Source of the DNA: Spirochaetales bacterium
GTDB lineage: Bacteria > Spirochaetota > Spirochaetia > Sphaerochaetales > Sphaerochaetaceae
Length of the DNA stretch: 64,000 nucleotides
Reading direction: 5' to 3'
NCBI GenBank assembly: GCA_018433865.1
Contig: JAHDQJ010000002.1
Coordinates: 447,592-511,591, forward strand
The notes beneath the pieces are model-generated. The model did not search any database. It was not told where the DNA came from and saw only the letters and a program-made list of their open reading frames with translations. Of this stretch, positions 59,047 through 64,000 are shown piece after piece. The stretch's first letter is position 1; each line of letters starts with the position of its first letter. Made by a program: the position numbers and the translations under genes.

Positions 59047-62000
59047 TCAATTGAACCAGATATCGGAGACAGCCTGTTGCTCGCGCAACGCTCCCATGAA
59101 ATCCTCATCATATCCTACGCTGAATTCCCTCCCCGCCTTGATGACCGTTTCCTCTTGCGTGCTCTCGATTGCCTCGGAGGATTCTTCAACTTCATTGCGA
59201 TGGCCTATCAGATGAATGAGCAAGGAACAGTTTCCTCGATAGGTGATGCAGGTGTCCAGGATCGCCCGCAAGGCAGTTTGCGTGCAGAAGTCCTTCACCA
59301 GCACGACGTGAGCCTCCCTGATGGCCTCAGGTTCGAGGCTTTCCGGATCAACGACATCCTCCAGAAGGAATGAGAGTTTGTCCTGGCGGGTCTCGAACTT
59401 TCCCTTGAAGCCGTAGATGCCATCGGCCTTTACCCGTTCGTCGCATTCCTTCCACAGTTTCGGGAACGCAACCGCCTCGATCGTGCCGTTGAAATCGGTG
59501 AGTTGCAAGAATGCCATGCGGTCTCCCGCTCCCCCTTTCGTGGTGATCTCCCTGAGTCCGGTAACCATCGCCACCAAGTTCACAGGTCTGCCGAGCGGGA
59601 GTCTCTCAAGCTGTCCGAGATCGATCGTGACCGTCCGCTTCCAGATGTCCCGATACATGTCCATCGGGTGTCCGCTCACATAGAATCCCAGCAACTCCTT
59701 CTCAATCTCCAGTTTCTCGAGGAGCGATGAGTCTTCGAGTATCTCCATCTCGAAAGTCTCCATCGCCGCTTCCTCGTCTGCATCGAAGAGCGATGCTTGT
59801 CCGAACGCCTCGCTCTCGCGACGCTTCTGAGCGTGTTTTACCGCACTTTCCATGTTGGCCATCAGTGTCGGTCTGTTGTCTCCCAAGCCGTCGAATGCTC
59901 CCGACTGAATCAATGACTCGAGCAGCTTCGAATTCAACGCCTTCGGTTCGCTTCTGTAGAGGAAGTCGAGGAACCCGGTGTACGGACCATTCTCCTCCCG
60001 TTCCTTGAGGATGCTCTCCACCGCAGCTTCTCCGACATGTTTTATTCCCTGCAACCCATAGACGATCTTCCCGTCCACTACCGTGAACTGTCTGTCCGAA
60101 TGATTGATGGAGGGAGGAGCGATCTCGATTCCCATCCCTTTGGTCTCAATCAGGTATTGGGCGAACTTGTCGGGGCTGTTCATCTCATTGGTCAGATTCG
60201 CTGCCATGAATTCCGCGGGGAAATTGGCCTTCAGGTAGGCCGTGCGGTAGGCGACCACAGAGTAAGCGGCGGCGTGGGATTTGTTGAAACCATAGCCTGC
60301 AAAGGGAAGGAGCATGTCAAAAATACCTTCGGCCACCTCTTTGGAGTATCCTTTGTTCCGTGCTCCCGCAATGAAGTTCTTTTTCTCCTTCTCCATGACC
60401 TCGGGTTTCTTCTTGCCCATCGCACGGCGAAGCAGGTCTGCGCTTCCCAAGGAGTACCCGCCGATGATCCGGGCGACCTCCATGACCTGCTCTTGGTATA
60501 CGATGACTCCGTAGGTGGTTTTCAAAGGAGGCTCGAGGTCGGGGTGGAAGTACTCGATCGCCTTGCGACCGTTCTTGGAGTCGATGAATTTCGGGATGTA
60601 GGCCATGGGTCCGGGCCTGTAGAGGGCGTTCAATGCGACCAGGTCTTCGATGGAACTGGGCTTTGCATCCTTCAGGACCCTCTGCATGCCCGCGCTCTCG
60701 AACTGGAATATGCCTGCGCTGTCTCCTCTGCCGAGCATCTCGAAAGTCGGTCCGTCCTCCTCGTCCACGTTCTCGACAGAAAAATCGGGAATCCGTTTGC
60801 GGATGAGATCCTCGGTGTGCTTGATCAATGTGAGGGTCTTCAGTCCGAGGAAGTCCATCTTCACCAAGCCGCAGTCCTCGAGCATGTCCATCGTGTACTG
60901 CGTGGAGATCGCCCCTGTCTTCGGGTCCCTGTAGAGCGGAACGTAATCGGTGAGCACGCTCTTGCCGATGACCACGCCCGCGGCGTGTGTGGAGGTATGG
61001 CGGTTGAACCCCTCAAGCCGGCGAGCCACGTCGAACAGCTCGGCATAGATGCCTCCGCGTTGCTCGAGTTCCTGTAACTCGGGGGTGAAGTCGATCGCTC
61101 CCTGCACGGTGAGCTTACGTGGTTTTCCAGTAGTCTCATCGTCGGGAAGTGTGTCGGGGATGAGCCCCACGATCCGGGTCGCCTCCGCGAACGGTATGTC
61201 GAGCACCCTCGCGACATCCTTGATCACTGCTTTGACCTTGAGCGTTCCGAACGTGGCGATCTGTGCCACTCGGTCGGTACCATACTTCTCCGTCACATAA
61301 TCGATCACCTCCTGCCGACGTTCATAGCAGAAGTCGATGTCGAAGTCCGGCATGGAGACCCGTTCGGGATTGAGGAACCGTTCGAAGATCAGGTTGTACT
61401 TGATCGGATCTATGTCGGTGATGGTCATCGCATAGGCCACCAGGGATCCCGCTCCGGAGCCTCTGCCGGGACCCACGGGAATCCCATGTCGTTTTGCCCA
61501 GAAGATGAAGTCCCAGACGATGAGAAAGTACCCGGTGAATCCCATGTTGATGATGACATCGAGCTCATAGTCCAGCCGTTGCTGCAACTCCCCGGTGACC
61601 TTGGGGTACCGTTTCGCAAGGCCTTCCTGTGCGATGTGGCGCATGTACTGGTCGGGAGAGGTGAACTCGGGCGGAATCCTGTAGTCCGGAAGCAATGGAC
61701 CGGGTTGGCTGATGCTCAGGTTGCACCGTTCTGCGATCTTCACCGTATTCGCTATGGCTTCGGGAATCCAATCGAAAAGTTCTTCCATCTCCCGGGGACT
61801 TTTCATGTAGAACTCTTCGGACTCGAACCGCATCCTGTCCTGGTCCGCCTTCTTCTTGTTGGTGCCGATGCAGAGGACGATATCCTGGGCATTCGCGTCC
61901 GAATCCTCGATGTAATGGATGTCGTTGGTGGCCACCAACGGAAGGTCCAGCTCTCGAGCCAGCTTCACGATCAACGGGTTCACACGCTTCTGTTCCGCCA

Positions 62001-62541
62001 ATCCGTGATCCTGCAACTCAAGATAGTACCGTTCGTCGTCGAAGAGCGAGGCATAGTAGCGGGCCCGGTCCCGGGCTCCCTTGTAATTTCCCTCATTCAG
62101 CAGCTGGGGGATCTCGCCTGCCAGGCACGCGGAAAGGCAGATCAAGCCGGCATTATGCTGCTCGAGAAGCCGATCGCTGATCCTCGGTTTGTAATAGTAC
62201 CCTTCGGTGTAGGATATCGAATTGAGCAGCATCAGGTTCCGGTACCCTTGCTCATTCATGGCGAGAAGTACCAAGTGGTAGTACCTGCTACCGCTCATCG
62301 TAGGGGATTTCGCAGTATGGGATTCAGGGTTTACATAGAATTCACACCCTACGATCGGGTTGATGTCTTGTGATTTGCAGGCTAGATAGAATTTCAGGGC
62401 ACCGAACATGTTTCCATGGTCCGTGATGGCGAGGTGATGCATGCCAAGCTGCCTGGCCTTCTCCACGTAGCGATGGATCGGTGCGGCTCCGTCGAGGAGG
62501 GAGAAATCGGTGTGGTTGTGCAGGTGGACGAATTCAGACAT
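59047..62541 (-). CDS. dnaE: DNA polymerase III alpha subunit
   Basis: 1164 aa replicative polymerase. The N-terminal PHP domain has intact metal-binding motifs: FVHLHNHTDFS, ITDHGNM, VGCEFYV, LQDHG and TNDIHYI. The palm carries PDFDIDFCYERR, preceded by VPVGPGRGSGAGSLVAY-type IPVGPGRGSGAG. The C-terminal region has an OB fold (AMVTGLREIT). AAGGAG precedes the ATG; the 12 in-frame upstream codons are rejected. Unlike the E. coli protein, the PHP site looks able to act as a proofreading exonuclease. First gene of the dnaE-yggT-recG run. Confidence 0.96.
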   Translation of the reverse strand: MSEFVHLHNHTDFSLLDGAAPIHRYVEKARQLGMHHLAITDHGNMFGALKFYLACKSQDINPIVGCEFYVNPESHTAKSPTMSGSRYYHLVLLAMNEQGYRNLMLLNSISYTEGYYYKPRISDRLLEQHNAGLICLSACLAGEIPQLLNEGNYKGARDRARYYASLFDDERYYLELQDHGLAEQKRVNPLIVKLARELDLPLVATNDIHYIEDSDANAQDIVLCIGTNKKKADQDRMRFESEEFYMKSPREMEELFDWIPEAIANTVKIAERCNLSISQPGPLLPDYRIPPEFTSPDQYMRHIAQEGLAKRYPKVTGELQQRLDYELDVIINMGFTGYFLIVWDFIFWAKRHGIPVGPGRGSGAGSLVAYAMTITDIDPIKYNLIFERFLNPERVSMPDFDIDFCYERRQEVIDYVTEKYGTDRVAQIATFGTLKVKAVIKDVARVLDIPFAEATRIVGLIPDTLPDDETTGKPRKLTVQGAIDFTPELQELEQRGGIYAELFDVARRLEGFNRHTSTHAAGVVIGKSVLTDYVPLYRDPKTGAISTQYTMDMLEDCGLVKMDFLGLKTLTLIKHTEDLIRKRIPDFSVENVDEEDGPTFEMLGRGDSAGIFQFESAGMQRVLKDAKPSSIEDLVALNALYRPGPMAYIPKFIDSKNGRKAIEYFHPDLEPPLKTTYGVIVYQEQVMEVARIIGGYSLGSADLLRRAMGKKKPEVMEKEKKNFIAGARNKGYSKEVAEGIFDMLLPFAGYGFNKSHAAAYSVVAYRTAYLKANFPAEFMAANLTNEMNSPDKFAQYLIETKGMGIEIAPPSINHSDRQFTVVDGKIVYGLQGIKHVGEAAVESILKEREENGPYTGFLDFLYRSEPKALNSKLLESLIQSGAFDGLGDNRPTLMANMESAVKHAQKRRESEAFGQASLFDADEEAAMETFEMEILEDSSLLEKLEIEKELLGFYVSGHPMDMYRDIWKRTVTIDLGQLERLPLGRPVNLVAMVTGLREITTKGGAGDRMAFLQLTDFNGTIEAVAFPKLWKECDERVKADGIYGFKGKFETRQDKLSFLLEDVVDPESLEPEAIREAHVVLVKDFCTQTALRAILDTCITYRGNCSLLIHLIGHRNEVEESSEAIESTQEETVIKAGREFSVGYDEDFMGALREQQAVSDIWFN

Positions 62542-62596
62542 GCGAGCGGCTCCTTGGTGGGGCCCATTGTAGCACAAGGAGAGATGAATTCGTAGT

Positions 62597-63487
62597 CTAT
62601 CTCTCCGAGAGGCTCTGTGCGTTCAGCTCATGCAATGCCGATTCGATGAAACGTCGTGACCGCTCGACTTGGATCGGAGGGATCTCATGGTCACTCGAGC
62701 TGAGCACTTCCTCCATGATCGACCGGACGACACGTTCGATCTGTTGCGTCGTGAGTGGCAACATCGTACCGTGCATCATCATGTCCACTTCATGCGGGAT
62801 GAGGAACATGGATGTGGGGAACGTGATGCACATGCGGAACCGATCCACCACCGACTGGTTGTGAAAGCAGGCGAAGGAGAGCATGACGGTCTCACCGGGA
62901 TTGGTCATCGGATCACCTGCCGCTATGTGGCAGGAGAAATCCTCACGTTCGAATCCCAACCGGATCCTCGTCACCAAGTCGTTCTTCTTCAAGAGGAATG
63001 CTCCCTTCTTGTCGTAGAGACGATTAATCTCGAGCCATCGGGTTTCCGTCTTCGGCCCCATGCAGCTCTTCACCTCAACCTCCGCCTGCAGTGCGCTCAG
63101 CGTTCCGGGCAGGGCGAGCCTGATCTGCGGAGTACAAATGGCTCCTCCGACGGTGATCTGCTTGCGCACGATCTTCGTTGCAGAGCGTTCCAAGGTCATC
63201 TGGAGAAGTCCCGGGAGGACTTGCTTGCCAACGGTAAGAAGCTGTTCGAAGCTGACGGTGGCACCGATCTCAAGGTAGCGGTCGGTCCTGTTGATCCTCT
63301 TGAGCTCAGGAACCTCATTGAGGCTGATGATGTCATTGCTGTCCCGTGTGGGGTAATAATCATGCCTGCTCATGATGAATGTCCCGCCCGCCCAGAATGT
63401 CGCATTGGGAAACCTTGTGGAGGCGGAGACCAGATCGCTCATGGTCTTGGGCATATGGACTGCGGGAGACCTAATACCTTCGTACAC
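62597..63487 (-). CDS. FAD-binding subunit of a xanthine dehydrogenase-like enzyme (CoxM/XdhB type)
   Basis: 296 aa. AGGTFIMSRH near the N-terminus and KQITVGGAICT in the middle are the flavin-binding signatures of this family (usual form: ATIGGNI); IEIGATVSF-like LEIGATVSFEQL lies between. It would pass electrons between the iron-sulfur subunit and an acceptor. It overlaps the upstream 2Fe-2S gene by 17 bp. No molybdenum subunit is in the window; it may lie beyond the right edge or be absent. Confidence 0.82.
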   Translation of the reverse strand: MYEGIRSPAVHMPKTMSDLVSASTRFPNATFWAGGTFIMSRHDYYPTRDSNDIISLNEVPELKRINRTDRYLEIGATVSFEQLLTVGKQVLPGLLQMTLERSATKIVRKQITVGGAICTPQIRLALPGTLSALQAEVEVKSCMGPKTETRWLEINRLYDKKGAFLLKKNDLVTRIRLGFEREDFSCHIAAGDPMTNPGETVMLSFACFHNQSVVDRFRMCITFPTSMFLIPHEVDMMMHGTMLPLTTQQIERVVRSIMEEVLSSSDHEIPPIQVERSRRFIESALHELNAQSLSER

Positions 63488-63983
63488 GTCTTCTCCTCCG
63501 ATACGTAGCAGCTGCCTTGAAAATGTCTAGCATCTCATGGGCATCGAGGCAGGGACACTTGTTCAGCCCGATTTCCCTGACGATCGTCTCCTCGTCCGGT
63601 TCCTCGTCGCGACTTGCACCCGATTCGGACTTGACGATCATCTGGAGCAGCGATTCGAAGATGAGTGTCTTCGACGCATAGCAGTGAGGACATGGATGGC
63701 TTCCGGTATCCTCATAGGCCCGCTCCAGATCATGCCAGAAGCGGGTCTTCTGATACCCTTCGAACGTCAGCACCCGGGCTCCCTTCAGCCTGAACGCGGG
63801 AATCAGGCAGGAGAGTACCGCCTCGTCGTTGAGCAGGACCACACAATTGCCACAACTGCCGTCACGGCACCGGATGGTCAGCAACGGAGTCTCCAGTTCA
63901 TCGGCGAGAATCAAGTTGAGCGGCTTGTTCGAATTCACCGTCAACAAAAGATGCTTCCCATCGATGGTGCATTCAATCTTCAT
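63471..63983 (-). CDS. 2Fe-2S iron-sulfur subunit of a xanthine dehydrogenase-like enzyme (CoxS/XdhC type)
   Basis: 170 aa. The plant-ferredoxin-like first cluster uses C39, C44, C47 and C59 (CRDGSCGNC then VLSC). The second cluster region has C98 and C101 in PCPHC and C143, C145 in NKCPCLD, a C-x2-C ... C-x-C pattern as in the family but with altered surroundings. GGAGGG precedes the ATG. The C-terminal tail is basic (YRRRRRVRRY). Only 17 bp of upstream sequence remain in the window, so the operon probably continues. Confidence 0.82.
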   Translation of the reverse strand: MKIECTIDGKHLLLTVNSNKPLNLILADELETPLLTIRCRDGSCGNCVVLLNDEAVLSCLIPAFRLKGARVLTFEGYQKTRFWHDLERAYEDTGSHPCPHCYASKTLIFESLLQMIVKSESGASRDEEPDEETIVREIGLNKCPCLDAHEMLDIFKAAATYRRRRRVRRY

Positions 63984-64000
63984 TCTTCCCTCCGGATGTA

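Noticed and set aside
1-64000. Mobile elements, CRISPR arrays, tRNA or rRNA genes
   Set aside because: No transposase or integrase frame, no regularly spaced direct repeats, and no tRNA- or rRNA-like conserved segments were found in the intergenic regions.

Overview
The window is an ordinary, gene-dense chromosomal stretch with 45 protein genes on both strands. I found no tRNA, rRNA, insertion sequence, prophage or CRISPR array. Gene content suggests a fermentative anaerobic spirochaete, probably a relative of Sphaerochaeta. The supporting genes are pyruvate:ferredoxin oxidoreductase, glutamate dehydrogenase, oxygen-independent class II ribonucleotide reductase, rubredoxin, iron-sulfur serine dehydratase, a DUF4416 protein, a topoisomerase IV pair, and lipoproteins together with Lgt. 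This assignment is inference from gene content; no rRNA gene is present to confirm it.

Layout. 1-8.8 kb: the 3' end of murA, a 315-bp AT-rich convergent gap with DnaA boxes, a degenerate AAA+ response regulator, rsmE-ctp, then lgt-pepP-gpmI in the other direction. 8.9-15 kb: a membrane protein, an SDF-type symporter, a very large GH13 protein and pth. 15-25 kb: a small NIF3-type protein, the metH-metF methionine pair, nth, a DAHP synthase/prephenate dehydratase fusion with two trailing genes, and sdaA. 25-36 kb: leuS, a CNNM/CorC protein, class II photolyase with a lipoprotein hydrolase, and parE-parC-rluA. 36-50 kb: a receiver/PEP-synthase-like hybrid protein, gdhA, an M42 peptidase, nrdJ with an MFS transporter, and nifJ. 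50-64 kb: nitroreductase, MFS transporter, lipoprotein hydrolase, rubredoxin, a WYL-type regulator, a SlyX-like protein, an rsmD-thioesterase pair, recG, a YggT protein, dnaE, and two subunits of a xanthine-dehydrogenase-like enzyme.

The most striking signal is not a gene. About a dozen genes (lgt, pth, the aromatic fusion, sdaA, leuS, parE, the PEP-synthase-like gene, the M42 peptidase, a SlyX-like gene, rsmD, and less surely ctp and the symporter) have a sigma70-type promoter whose -10 box ends only 5-9 nt before an ATG. They have no Shine-Dalgarno sequence that the mRNA could contain. This predicts leaderless mRNAs. All of them start with ATG, while the GTG/TTG starts in the window belong to genes translated from a leader or coupled to an upstream gene.

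Other regulatory structure includes a perfect 8+8 inverted repeat inside the nifJ promoter, a pair of NrdR-box-like sites 32 bp apart before nrdJ, a 16-bp palindrome before gdhA, a promoter nested in the gdhA terminator, and a TTGCA-N5/6-TGCAA element found both at the rubredoxin promoter and in the leader of the adjacent WYL-type regulator.

Proteins worth follow-up are the DAHP synthase/prephenate dehydratase fusion, the receiver/PEP-synthase hybrid without a phosphohistidine domain, the AAA+ protein with a broken GAFTGA loop, and DnaE with an intact PHP metal site. All calls come from reading the sequence by eye; no database search or computation was run.
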